IMG/VR virus record: IMGVR_UViG_3300027749_002909 | Span: 1 to 63,343 of that record | DNA length: 63,343 nt | Direction: 5' to 3' (one strand) | Source of the DNA: a virus | Shown: one piece after another, positions 4,188-12,896 of the stretch | Layout: every line of letters begins with the position of its first letter | How positions within the stretch are numbered: the stretch's first letter is position 1 | Notes under the pieces: model-generated | Databases searched by the model: none | Seen by the model: only the letters and a program-made list of their open reading frames with translations | What the model was told of the DNA's origin: nothing | Translations under genes and position numbers: made by a program

Positions 4188-6203
4188 TTATTCCTTATTG
4201 TATTGACTGTCAACTATTTGCTTCCAACGAGTTTCATTGGCTCCGCTGAGTTGACGTTGTGCGGATCTATTATCTACTGTGGCCTTGTAGTATTGTTTTG
4301 CTACTGTAGCGCCCAGTGCGTCTGGTACCAGACTGTTTTGATATGCGCTAAAGCCCGGCACATATCCTATCAAGCCCACTAGTAGTCCTTGTGTAGCTGT
4401 TTGTGCTTCCATGGTTGCTGCCCGGCTGACATCTTTAGCTAGTTCTTTGGCTTTTTCTGTTGCTGCTGATCTAGCTGCTGCTGCATTACCACCGGCTTTC
4501 TTTTCTACACTGGCCACAGCACTGTCAGTTTTCTTGGCATCAACCTTTTGTTCTGCTGCTGCACCCGGAGGAGGTGGCGGGGGAGGTGCAGATGCTGAGT
4601 TCATTGTGCTGGCACTAGGCGGTGAATTGATTACTGATATAGGGGAAGTAACTGAAGTTGCTGATGTAGCGGATGGTGCTGCCACAACCGAATCCACTGT
4701 AGAGTTTCCCGTTGCAGACACTGCATTAGAAGGATCATTGCGTTGAACTTCCACTGTAGTGGTCAGTGCTGAATTAACAGCAGTGGTCACAGCAGGGTCT
4801 AGATTCACAAGATACTTGATAGCATAGGCTGTTTTGTATCCTGTGCATTTGTTGCTGAACAAGCTGTCCAACAAGCACTGCTGATTTAAATATGCTTCTG
4901 CATAGCCGGGGCAATCAGTTGCATATAACGGACTTGCTGTACATTGTTGATTTTTATAAGCGGCGGCGTACCCAGTGCAATCAGATGCATATAATGGACT
5001 TAATGAACACTGTTGAGTTTTGTAAGCAGCCGCATAGCCGGGGCAGTCAGTTGCATACAATGCGTTTGCTGTACATTGTTGAGTTTTGTAGGCAGCAGCA
5101 TAACCGGGGCAGTCACTTGCATACAGTGCATTTATACTGCATTGTTGAGTTTTGTATGCTGCTGCATATCCTGCACAGTCACTTGCATACAACGGACTTA
5201 ATGAACATTGTTGAATTTTGTAGGCAGACGCATAGCCAGGACAATCAGTTGCATACAATGAACTAGCTGTGCATTGCTGTGTTTTGTAGGCTGCTGCGTA
5301 CCCCGTACAGTCACTTGCATACAATGCATTTATGCTGCACTGTTGATCGTGATAGGCAACAGCGTAGCCAGGACAGTCAGTTGCATATAACGGACTTGCT
5401 GTACATTGTTGAGTTTTGTAAGCTGCCGCATAGCCTGGACAGTCAGTTGCGTAAAATGGATTAGCGTTGCACTGCTGAGTTTTGTAGGCAGTAGCATATC
5501 CAGGACAAGTGGTTGCATACAGGGAGTTTGCTGCACACCGTTGGTCATAGTAAGCCTGCTGATATCCTGGACAAGCCGAATTATACAAAGGATTAGAACT
5601 GCATTGCTGTGAAAAATATGCTTGGGCATAACCTGGGCAAGTACTGTCATACAAGGAATTAGCACTACACCGTTGAGCAAACACCGCAGCGGCATAACCT
5701 GAGCAAGTGGTAGAACTCAATGGATCAGCAGCACACGGATCAGCGGTGTATACTGCTTTGCTATACATGTCATAAATGCTGGCGTTGCCATTTATCCCTG
5801 GCGTCATTTTAAATGTGCCCAGGGTTGTTATATCTCGTGCATTGTTAAATCTATATTGATAATTTTGATTACCAGATTGCCATACACCCTGATGAGACCA
5901 GGTTTGATTATAAATGCTGATATTCCCACTGTCTCTGATGTTTATGTTAACATTAGCATAGTTTGCCATCCACCAGGAGCAACTGCCGTCCTGATTGGTT
6001 GCCGTGCATTGGGTATTGCCAAATGAGTATTTGTATCCGTAATCAAAACCGTGTATTTGTACACCGGCACCTACTGAACTCAGGGCCTGATTGATGGCAT
6101 AGATTTGAGCCCCGGTAGTTCCAGGCAGCAGATTACCACTAATAGTCTGTGCCGTTGTACAGCCAATACACAGCATTAACAATAACGCTGCTAGTTGCTT
6201 CAT
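4188..6203 (-). CDS. Secreted protein with fourteen 22-residue Cys repeats
   Basis: 671 residues. A signal peptide (MKQLAALLLMLCIGCTTAQ) is followed by a Trp/Tyr-rich domain (about 25-150) with one Cys pair. Residues 157-464 are fourteen tandem 22-residue units with consensus CxxxxLYATDCPGYAAAYKTQQ, two Cys per unit. After that come a Ser/Thr/Pro linker with PPPPPPP, an Ala/Lys-rich helical stretch, and a hydrophobic segment near the C-terminus (GLLVGLIGYVPGF). The Cys GCTTAQ near the signal cleavage site could also make it a lipoprotein. The regular Cys spacing implies a disulfide-stabilised rod outside the cytoplasm. The family name is unknown to me. It overlaps the upstream gene as ATGA. 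Confidence 0.75.
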   Translation of the reverse strand: MKQLAALLLMLCIGCTTAQTISGNLLPGTTGAQIYAINQALSSVGAGVQIHGFDYGYKYSFGNTQCTATNQDGSCSWWMANYANVNINIRDSGNISIYNQTWSHQGVWQSGNQNYQYRFNNARDITTLGTFKMTPGINGNASIYDMYSKAVYTADPCAADPLSSTTCSGYAAAVFAQRCSANSLYDSTCPGYAQAYFSQQCSSNPLYNSACPGYQQAYYDQRCAANSLYATTCPGYATAYKTQQCNANPFYATDCPGYAAAYKTQQCTASPLYATDCPGYAVAYHDQQCSINALYASDCTGYAAAYKTQQCTASSLYATDCPGYASAYKIQQCSLSPLYASDCAGYAAAYKTQQCSINALYASDCPGYAAAYKTQQCTANALYATDCPGYAAAYKTQQCSLSPLYASDCTGYAAAYKNQQCTASPLYATDCPGYAEAYLNQQCLLDSLFSNKCTGYKTAYAIKYLVNLDPAVTTAVNSALTTTVEVQRNDPSNAVSATGNSTVDSVVAAPSATSATSVTSPISVINSPPSASTMNSASAPPPPPPPGAAAEQKVDAKKTDSAVASVEKKAGGNAAAARSAATEKAKELAKDVSRAATMEAQTATQGLLVGLIGYVPGFSAYQNSLVPDALGATVAKQYYKATVDNRSAQRQLSGANETRWKQIVDSQYNKE
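4812..5735 (-). repeat. Fourteen tandem 66-bp coding repeats
   Basis: The array encodes the 22-residue Cys units of the secreted protein. The central units are the most alike (ASDCTGYAAAYKTQQ, ATDCPGYAAAYKTQQ), while the first and last are diverged. That is the pattern expected when internal copies are exchanged by recombination. Several units also come in alternating types (CTAS-, CSIN-, CSLS-), suggesting duplication of multi-unit blocks. Confidence 0.85.
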
Positions 6204-6676
6204 TTTTCACGCACAATAGCAGGGATACGAGCAGGTTCAGCGTCCCAGATTGCCTTGGCTTCTGCACCAATCTTGCCGTCAACAGGGCAGGGTGTCCCTG
6301 CATTCATCATGGCGTCAAACACTCTACGGTCTTGACACATGGCAGCAACAGCAGCCACTTTCATACCCATGTCATACAGAGTCTTGCTCAACTTTAAACG
6401 TTCGCAGTTGTAGTCAATTCGTGTGCCACCAAAGCTGATACCAAAGATTTGCGTTTGTGCTGCTCCACTAAAGCCTGTTACACAGATGTCACTATTGATG
6501 CTGGTAACGCTGGGCGCAATAGCACTAGGGGGAGGGCTGACTACAGTGGTCTTGCTGTCGCTGATGCTGCTGGTCTTGCTGTCGCTGGTGGATTGAGTCA
6601 CAATTGGGTCTGACTGTGCTTGAGCCAGCATACAAATGCCCATGCTCAGTACTACCACTAGTTGTTTTAAATTCAT
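6200..6676 (-). CDS. Secreted protein, YDMGMKVAAVAAMC type
   Basis: 158 residues. A clear signal peptide (MNLKQLVVVLSMGICMLAQA, cleavage after AQA) is followed by a Ser/Thr/Pro linker and a compact domain with four Cys (IC, NC, MC, TPC). Its heart is YDMGMKVAAVAAMCQDRRVF, a motif that recurs in exported phage proteins of unknown function. An AAGGA site lies 8 nt before the ATG. The gene is coupled to the following secreted repeat protein by ATGA, so the two may form a periplasmic or surface pair. It is the first gene after a non-coding gap that contains a candidate late promoter. Confidence 0.7.
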   Translation of the reverse strand: MNLKQLVVVLSMGICMLAQAQSDPIVTQSTSDSKTSSISDSKTTVVSPPPSAIAPSVTSINSDICVTGFSGAAQTQIFGISFGGTRIDYNCERLKLSKTLYDMGMKVAAVAAMCQDRRVFDAMMNAGTPCPVDGKIGAEAKAIWDAEPARIPAIVREK

Positions 6677-6770
6677 TATTAATCCTTTTATTATTATTAA
6701 AAGGTAGAATTAATAGTTAGCCACCCTGGCATCACGCAGGACAGTAAGACTTATTATTTTTCTTATTGTG

Positions 6771-6816
6771 TTTATCTACCCTTAACTACTATTTATAGCT
6801 AGTTTGAGTAGATAAA
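6771..6816 (-). promoter_or_regulatory. Nested inverted repeat with TATAAATA at its tip (candidate late promoter)
   Basis: Outer arms TTTATCTAC (6771-6779) and GTAGATAAA (6808-6816) and inner arms AACTA-CTAT (6784-6792) and ATAG-C-TAGTT (6795-6804) can form one long hairpin with a small internal loop and one bulge. The apex reads CTATAAATAG on the minus strand and so contains an exact T4-type late octamer TATAAATA (6797-6790), 113 nt before the next ATG. No U tract follows, so it is not an ordinary intrinsic terminator. The rest of the 147-nt gap holds nothing else I recognise. Confidence 0.5.
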
Positions 6817-6823
6817 TCTATGA

Positions 6824-9787
6824 CTATTTGCTGTATTTAGAATCAAACATGGCTCGTAGCCACGGCCAATCATAGCTGAGTTTTAATTTCTCAAAGTTAC
6901 CATTCACTTCTTCAAAATATTCAACTGCATGTTGTGCACCATCTGTACTATACTCATTGAACTTGCCCATACCAACAGTTAGCCACATCTCAAGTCTATT
7001 TCTGCTAATCTCGCTATCTTCTGCACGTAGCTTTAGTGCTTCCCGGAAACTAGTACGCCATGTGCTCCAAGCATCGGTGTTGAAGTTGGCGATACCGCTG
7101 TTGATTTCTACCACTTCATGCTCGTCATCCATAGTAAAGTCAAGACCTTTACCTTGATTGGCAAGAGTTAATTTCTTATTATAAGCAATCATAGCCATGT
7201 GACCATACTTTAACCCATTAACAGGATTTGCGGCATGAAATACATAATGCTTGGGTAATTGCAATCTATCTGGTTGCCAGTTCCAATCAAACTTATTACT
7301 AACTTTTAACTTGGCAAACACAGTAAACATCCAAGGGGTATTACTTGCTTCCGCTGCTGCATGATATGATGCTACACGTCCATTTACCCCGTCTACTCTA
7401 GTAACTCTGTTGGGTAGTCCATCTGTTACCTTAAGCAAATGTTGATAATTTTCTTCTGCGCCTGTTTCACCATTGCTTAAGAATACGATATCCATTGGGC
7501 TAGATTTTGCTAATTTACTGTTAGTGATAATATATGGATAATCGTATAACTCACGCTTAATATAGTCTTTAGCTTCTTTGGGCACAACAATACGTGTTCC
7601 ACCTACACTAGTAATCTGTATATTTTTAGATTCAGGGGTCCACAAACTCATTGGTTCATTATCTATTGAATCATTACTTACATTATCGCTTGACAAGAAT
7701 ACAGCGTATGGGAAATTAAATTCAGTATTAATACTACTAATATGTGAATCCCCTTCGGTCACTATCACTGGTGCTGCTAGTCTTTTTACACGCTGATGTT
7801 GATTATAATTAATCTTATTAAAATCTTGCAAGGAAGATAAATCAACTACCAACTCACGCAACTTGTTTACGTCAATTAAAAACGTGTCACCAAACTTTTG
7901 TTGATTACTCGGAAATACATGCAATTGTTCTTTTGCAAACGGATCACATATATAAGTAAAGTCAAAGCCTGTATAATCGCACACAGTACTAACTACCCAA
8001 ACATAGTGTTCTTTTTTAGTTGGTAGTTTAGTTAACAAATTTTTAAATGTGTTCAAATAACTTTCTTGATACGGTACAACAATCTCACCGTCGTTTGCTA
8101 GTTGAGTTGTGTCTGCATTACCGTGGTCAATGTAAACTATATCATACAATATATTAGTTGCTTTTGCTCTACGTTGTTTTACAAAATTTATAGATGACAA
8201 ATGTTCAATTATTTTAATGTATTTTGTATCTTCGGCAAACGTTTCTCTATTCACCATAAATGTAGTTCCCCAATGACTCCATTGAGTACCAAACACATGC
8301 ACCATTTTCATTTGCCATGGATTGGGATAATATTCAAAATCAAAGTCAGTGTAATCTAATTCACTATTAAGTATCCAACATAATTCAGTTGTACTACGAT
8401 TAATACAACGATTGATTGTGTCTACCCAACTATTTAGATAACGAGTCTTTTGTATAGTAGGAAACTTTTGTTTCAATTTCTCAAATCTTGCTTGTGATTC
8501 ATTGTTACTTCTATCAACAAAGAACATATCAGATTTTTTGAATAGACTAGCCAAATACTTTTCAGATAGTTCTTCAGTTTGTACAAATTTAAAATCTGTA
8601 TTACCTTTAAGATACATACTAGCATTAACAAAATATGTTTGTGTAATCTCACTGTCAGGAGAACCAAACACATATACATATTCATTTTCCCATTGAATAT
8701 TAACTATTTCAGGACGCCAATCAAAGTTGAAAGTATCATATTCAATGTTCTTATGCATTGCCCAGAAGATTTCATTAGGATGTTGTTTAACTAAGTCTTC
8801 CAGTGTAGTTTCAATTTCATATTTAGAAACTACAATGTCTTGAAGATTTGGTGTTTTAGTTGATTTTTCAATTCTTTCCAAATATACTATTGCACTATCT
8901 ATATCATCATATACTACATATCTAGGGCCATCATCTCTATCTAGTAATGTACCAAATTGATATATGTAGTTTGGTGCCGTATCATCTGGGTGCCAACTAA
9001 AGTCAAATGTACTAACATCTACTCCGTCAGGAATTATCCAATTTTTTTGACTAGCCAATCGTCTAGCTTTTAATACAGACGGCTTAACATATTTTACGTC
9101 AGTCACGCCCTCTTCAGCACCTTTTGGTATATATCTAGGACCACCTGTCTTTTGCCACTGCGTACTAAATTGATAAATTATTGGAGGTTCATATGGGTTA
9201 GGAACCCAACTAAAGTCAAAACTGTTTTTATCTACATCTTCGGGTACTATCCAGTGTGTACTTGTTTGCGATAGTTTTACTATCTTCTCATTTATATACT
9301 TTTTTTCTGTTGCATCTTTTACATGATATTCTGCCGTAGGCATTATCTGCGCAGGATACCATTGATTACCCCATATGTATATGTATGGTGGATCTGTTGG
9401 GTCAGGATGCCAACTAAAATCAAAAGTACTTGCATCTACTAACTCTGATAATGTCCAATTATCATTTTTTTCATTTTTGCGATTTAAAGGTGTAACATCA
9501 GCACGGTATATAATGACTTCACTTTTTTCAGACGGGCATAGCCAAGTACCACTGTCTTTTTGATGTTGACTGGGCCATACATTGTTGTGTTCTTCTGCCC
9601 ATACATCTTCGTCGGGTAGAAATTCAAAATCAAATTCCCAATCAAAATTACGATAATCACAGTATTCGTTGATTATCCAAAAATGTTCAGTGGTACATTG
9701 TTGTCTAGCATCTTCTAATGAAGTTGCCTGTCTTTCTCTTGGGTGAACATTGGGCTTTTTGTTGAAATAAAATACATCACGGAGCAT
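6824..9787 (-). CDS. Eight-module repeat protein related to the nearby glycosyltransferase-like protein
   Basis: 987 residues. A module of the type W(I/V)(I/V)…D…FDF.W.P(D/N)P…YIY.FG.QW…Y occurs eight times, starting near residues 34, 110, 177, 249, 339, 470, 595 and 817. The last copy sits in a C-terminal region (about 740-987) that resembles the 317-residue protein at 27148-28101: both have RVDGV.G..A.(Y)HAAAE.S.T and (N)GL(K/R)YG. In the shorter protein the segment before the module reads FILIDGDN, a DxD-type sugar-nucleotide site. Here the same place reads MFTVFAKLK, with no DxD. I infer a binding or scaffold protein built from an inactivated glycosyltransferase-like module. It has no signal peptide. 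Confidence 0.6.
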   Translation of the reverse strand: MLRDVFYFNKKPNVHPRERQATSLEDARQQCTTEHFWIINEYCDYRNFDWEFDFEFLPDEDVWAEEHNNVWPSQHQKDSGTWLCPSEKSEVIIYRADVTPLNRKNEKNDNWTLSELVDASTFDFSWHPDPTDPPYIYIWGNQWYPAQIMPTAEYHVKDATEKKYINEKIVKLSQTSTHWIVPEDVDKNSFDFSWVPNPYEPPIIYQFSTQWQKTGGPRYIPKGAEEGVTDVKYVKPSVLKARRLASQKNWIIPDGVDVSTFDFSWHPDDTAPNYIYQFGTLLDRDDGPRYVVYDDIDSAIVYLERIEKSTKTPNLQDIVVSKYEIETTLEDLVKQHPNEIFWAMHKNIEYDTFNFDWRPEIVNIQWENEYVYVFGSPDSEITQTYFVNASMYLKGNTDFKFVQTEELSEKYLASLFKKSDMFFVDRSNNESQARFEKLKQKFPTIQKTRYLNSWVDTINRCINRSTTELCWILNSELDYTDFDFEYYPNPWQMKMVHVFGTQWSHWGTTFMVNRETFAEDTKYIKIIEHLSSINFVKQRRAKATNILYDIVYIDHGNADTTQLANDGEIVVPYQESYLNTFKNLLTKLPTKKEHYVWVVSTVCDYTGFDFTYICDPFAKEQLHVFPSNQQKFGDTFLIDVNKLRELVVDLSSLQDFNKINYNQHQRVKRLAAPVIVTEGDSHISSINTEFNFPYAVFLSSDNVSNDSIDNEPMSLWTPESKNIQITSVGGTRIVVPKEAKDYIKRELYDYPYIITNSKLAKSSPMDIVFLSNGETGAEENYQHLLKVTDGLPNRVTRVDGVNGRVASYHAAAEASNTPWMFTVFAKLKVSNKFDWNWQPDRLQLPKHYVFHAANPVNGLKYGHMAMIAYNKKLTLANQGKGLDFTMDDEHEVVEINSGIANFNTDAWSTWRTSFREALKLRAEDSEISRNRLEMWLTVGMGKFNEYSTDGAQHAVEYFEEVNGNFEKLKLSYDWPWLRAMFDSKYSK

Positions 9788-9795
9788 GCTAATAC

Positions 9796-11277
9796 TTATG
9801 ACAAAACTTTGACCCCATATAGTTTTTCAAATCTGTCTGCATCTGCTCGGTCGTTAACCATTGGTTCACCGCGAATGTTTAAACTTGTGTTCAATAGCAT
9901 TGGGCAATCAGTCAACACATACCATTTTTCTAATAGTTCTCTGATTCCCGATCCATCTTTTGGTACAGTTTGTACACGACTAGTCCCGTCATAATGTACA
10001 ATAGCAGGAAACAATTCAGGATACTTGCAATTACTGATAACTTGCATATACCTACTATTATCCCACTGCCGAGGCATAGCAAAATACTGATGGGCATACT
10101 CCTCAAGAATGACTGGTGCAAATGGTCTAAACTTCTGTCTACGTTTAATCTCATTTACTTTGTCTTTAATCTCATCTCCTCTTGGGTCTGCAAGGAGACT
10201 TCTGTTTCCCAATGCTCTCGGGCCAAACTCTGCACGTCCCGACGCAACACCAACAATGCGATCAGTAAGTAACACATCAAGTATGTTATTAACAGGATAC
10301 TTACCAGAAATATTATGACCAAGAAAAGCATCAGTCCAATTAGTTTTGCGACCGTAGCCAAGACATGCTGCGCCGAGACTATTACCCGCATCACCGGGGT
10401 TAGGCATGATCCAAATATTTTTATAGAAGTTCCCCAGTAATCTGTTTGCTAAACAATTCAATGCTACGCCGCCGCCGTATACTAGATTTCTACTAGTGCC
10501 TATCATTCTGGCTTTACTCATTACTCTAGCAATCATGTGTTCTACTAGATGTTGACTGCTACTAGCAATGTTCATTGGATCGGCATCTTTTAAGAAATCT
10601 TTATCTACTCCAGTATGTAGATTTTGCTTGAAGGTAAATATATCTTTACTATCTACAAACTCAGTCATCATTTCTTTAATGTGTATTGGTTCACCATATG
10701 CTGCCATACCCATTAAAATATATTCTTCATCAAGTGGGCGCAATCCAACTCGTTCAGTCATTGCTGAATAGAACAATCCAATACTATCAGGATACTTCAT
10801 ACTCCACAGTTTTTTGTATTCCGCTTTGCCGGTTGTAAAATCATACCAAGCATCCCAAATAGTGATAGTATCAAACTCGCCGATAGCGTCAATCACCACG
10901 ACAGTAGCATCTTGAAAGGGACTTGTTTGAAAGCCGGCTGCTGCGTGACATAGATGATGACTGTGAGTATGAATCTTTGGTTCACTCATTTGACTATAAG
11001 TAGAACCTAATATCTTTTCCCAAGTTGGCCAAGTAAAGCCCTCACCACTACGTAACTGTCGTAATGATTTTAACCACGGACGTTCATAGTAGTGATATTC
11101 TAAGTAGTCAGAATTGACATGTTTTAGTGTGTCAGTGAGTAATTCTTCACACACATCTTTATCATGCTTATTCTTACTGTAACGTTCACTGTGCCCAGCA
11201 AATAATATGTTGCCATGGTCATCTACTACACTTATTGCAGCGTCATGGAATCCAGCTGATATACCTATATAGTTCAT
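9796..11277 (-). CDS. Carbamoyltransferase, NodU/TobZ family
   Basis: 493 residues, near full length for the family. The N-terminal Kae1-like part starts MNYIGISAGFHDAAISVV and has HSHHLCHAAAG (105-115) with the metal-binding histidines. A YGGGVALNC strand lies at 267-275. The C-terminal YrdC-like part contains GRAEFGPRALGNRS (347-360), the family signature, and RPFAPVI. Such enzymes make carbamoyl-adenylate from carbamoyl phosphate and ATP and transfer the carbamoyl group to a hydroxyl of a sugar or antibiotic. The setting among sugar enzymes suggests a carbamoylated glycan. It starts inside the stop of the SGNH-like gene upstream (ATGA). Confidence 0.88.
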   Translation of the reverse strand: MNYIGISAGFHDAAISVVDDHGNILFAGHSERYSKNKHDKDVCEELLTDTLKHVNSDYLEYHYYERPWLKSLRQLRSGEGFTWPTWEKILGSTYSQMSEPKIHTHSHHLCHAAAGFQTSPFQDATVVVIDAIGEFDTITIWDAWYDFTTGKAEYKKLWSMKYPDSIGLFYSAMTERVGLRPLDEEYILMGMAAYGEPIHIKEMMTEFVDSKDIFTFKQNLHTGVDKDFLKDADPMNIASSSQHLVEHMIARVMSKARMIGTSRNLVYGGGVALNCLANRLLGNFYKNIWIMPNPGDAGNSLGAACLGYGRKTNWTDAFLGHNISGKYPVNNILDVLLTDRIVGVASGRAEFGPRALGNRSLLADPRGDEIKDKVNEIKRRQKFRPFAPVILEEYAHQYFAMPRQWDNSRYMQVISNCKYPELFPAIVHYDGTSRVQTVPKDGSGIRELLEKWYVLTDCPMLLNTSLNIRGEPMVNDRADADRFEKLYGVKVLS

Positions 11278-12059
11278 GTATTATTTTTTATAATTTGATT
11301 CATTTCTTCTGCAAATATCTTATGCATTGCCGGGGAATAATGCCCACCTGGACCCAATGCATCTTGGTATTTACCTTCTATAACTATTGTTTCCATATTT
11401 AAAATATACTCTAGATTAAGATAATCTTTGAAACTTTTTAAATCTTCTTCTACCCGATATACATCTTCGGGTTTAATATTGATTGAGTAGCCCACAGTAT
11501 GAACCCAAAATAGTTTAATATTGTTGATTCTACAAAAGTCCTGAATTAGTATGGCATTTTTATAAAAGTTAATAAGGCAATGATAGTTTTTTTCGTATTC
11601 TGTTTTAAAACGTAACAATGAATCAACCGTGTTATTAATACTATTAATCATAGGGGAAATAGATGTCCACGGCGAATTTATGCCGGGAATCTCAGTACGT
11701 GCTATATCTGTTGTTCCGATAATTGCTACTAAATCTATATTTTTTTTCTTTAATTGAATTAAGTCTGTTACGGTAGTTCTAGCTATTCTATCCATACTAG
11801 AGCCGGCCAATGCTTTATTAATAACGTTATATGCATATGTACTAGCTAATAGTCCCGGGAAAGCCCGCTCTTTCTCTAACTTAAGCACTTTTTCTATACC
11901 TTCAATAGAACGCATATTGTTATTGAATGTACTCATGTACCAATCTTTATATGGAGTAAAGTTTTTTTGATACGGAGAATATCCGGGGAATCCATTAAGC
12001 ATGTCATCTGCTAAATCATGCCCGGCTATAAAACTATCACCATTGCAGTATACTATCAT
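11274..12059 (-). CDS. SGNH/GDSL-like hydrolase
   Basis: 261 residues. Block I is CNGDSFIAG with Ser9 as likely nucleophile. A Gly/Ser segment (ALAGSSMDRIART) matches block II, VAIIGTTDIAR block III, and GGHYSPAMHKIFAEEM near the C-terminus carries the His of block V. The usual Asp two or three residues before that His is not obvious. Such enzymes remove or add acyl groups on sugars. It lies between a tiny ORF and the carbamoyltransferase with ATGA overlaps on both sides, so it is probably part of the same glycan-decorating set. Confidence 0.65.
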   Translation of the reverse strand: MIVYCNGDSFIAGHDLADDMLNGFPGYSPYQKNFTPYKDWYMSTFNNNMRSIEGIEKVLKLEKERAFPGLLASTYAYNVINKALAGSSMDRIARTTVTDLIQLKKKNIDLVAIIGTTDIARTEIPGINSPWTSISPMINSINNTVDSLLRFKTEYEKNYHCLINFYKNAILIQDFCRINNIKLFWVHTVGYSINIKPEDVYRVEEDLKSFKDYLNLEYILNMETIVIEGKYQDALGPGGHYSPAMHKIFAEEMNQIIKNNT

Positions 12060-12154
12060 TTGTAAATAAACGGATCTCGTTTACGCAACTCTTTAATACG
12101 TTTACGATATTTGTATTCTCTAACTAAACTTTTAAACCATCGTATTATAAACAT
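12056..12154 (-). CDS. 32-residue basic ORF ending DPFIYK
   Basis: ATG at 12154-12152 to TGA at 12058-12056. The protein starts MFIIRWFKSLVREYKYRKRI and ends RKRDPFIYK. A short hydrophobic/aromatic start is followed by a very basic helix. Its stop overlaps the next ATG as ATGA, and its start overlaps the preceding gene by 23 nt, so it fills the only gap there. I recall similar tiny phage ORFs ending in DPFIY, which supports it being real. Function unknown; membrane-surface binding is plausible. Confidence 0.55.
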   Translation of the reverse strand: MFIIRWFKSLVREYKYRKRIKELRKRDPFIYK

Positions 12155-12893
12155 TTTTTACCTTTATAAAGTTATATAACTCATCGGCATATAATAGATG
12201 AGGAGTTTCATTGTGATGCCAATACTTTGCTTTTGGATTAGTATACCCGGCGTTTTTGTATTTTATGTAGAATGAGTTTTCAGCATTTTCCATATTGTAA
12301 TATTTAGTAGTATCAATTTGTTCTAGGTAAAAACTTGTATGTTTGTTTTTTTTACCAAATACGTGAGTAGAATTGCACATTAAATAATCAATATGTTTTG
12401 ATTGTAAAAAATATTGAATTTGTAATACTAAATTAGCACTTATTATTTCTAAATAATTTTCGTTTTTGGCTATGAATTTATGATATTCAATTATGAATAT
12501 TTTTTCGTCAGGATCACCACCGAGCCATCCTAAATTGATGCGATTATACATTTCACCTGTACTAGCATGATAATCATTAAAAGGATTATGATCTCCAAAC
12601 CATGTTCTTCTCTCCCAAGGAACTTCCATTCTAGTACTATCTGTCCAACTAACTAATACAAAAACTTCCATAGTTTCAGAATTGTATTTCTCATTAAACC
12701 ATTGAAGTATGCTTCGTGCAATTGTTGGATTAGTTGAACCGGGTTCTGCTGTGTTAATAGGTGTATACCCTAACTTACTTGCTAAAATATTACCAAATGA
12801 ATTTTGTCTGTTGTATGTAGAATCTTGATTCCCATCTATTTCAGAACCGGATGCGTGACTGCATCCAGCAATTAACATTATCTTTTGTTTCAT
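12132..12893 (-). CDS. SGNH-like protein (DUF6071 type)
   Basis: 253 residues. It opens with IMLIAGCSHASGSEI, in which Ser of CSHASG is in the nucleophile position, has NTAEPGSTNPTIARSI as a block II-like segment, VLVSWTDSTR as block III, and YWHHNETPHLLYADEL near the end with candidate His residues. The order fits the SGNH fold in the form I know as DUF6071 in phages. It differs from the neighbouring SGNH-like protein in most of its length, so the two probably act on different substrates. No signal peptide. Confidence 0.55.
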   Translation of the reverse strand: MKQKIMLIAGCSHASGSEIDGNQDSTYNRQNSFGNILASKLGYTPINTAEPGSTNPTIARSILQWFNEKYNSETMEVFVLVSWTDSTRMEVPWERRTWFGDHNPFNDYHASTGEMYNRINLGWLGGDPDEKIFIIEYHKFIAKNENYLEIISANLVLQIQYFLQSKHIDYLMCNSTHVFGKKNKHTSFYLEQIDTTKYYNMENAENSFYIKYKNAGYTNPKAKYWHHNETPHLLYADELYNFIKVKNVYNTMV

Positions 12894-12896
12894 TTT

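Noticed and set aside
4411-5695. Plus-strand and alternative-frame ORFs over the Cys repeat gene
   Set aside because: The 66-bp repeat is a multiple of three, so open shadow frames repeat automatically. Their translations show repeat echoes and poly-Gly, not a plausible protein.
6677-6823. The hairpin 6771-6816 as an ordinary intrinsic terminator
   Set aside because: No run of U follows on the minus strand and the stem is AT-rich. It is kept as a regulatory palindrome.
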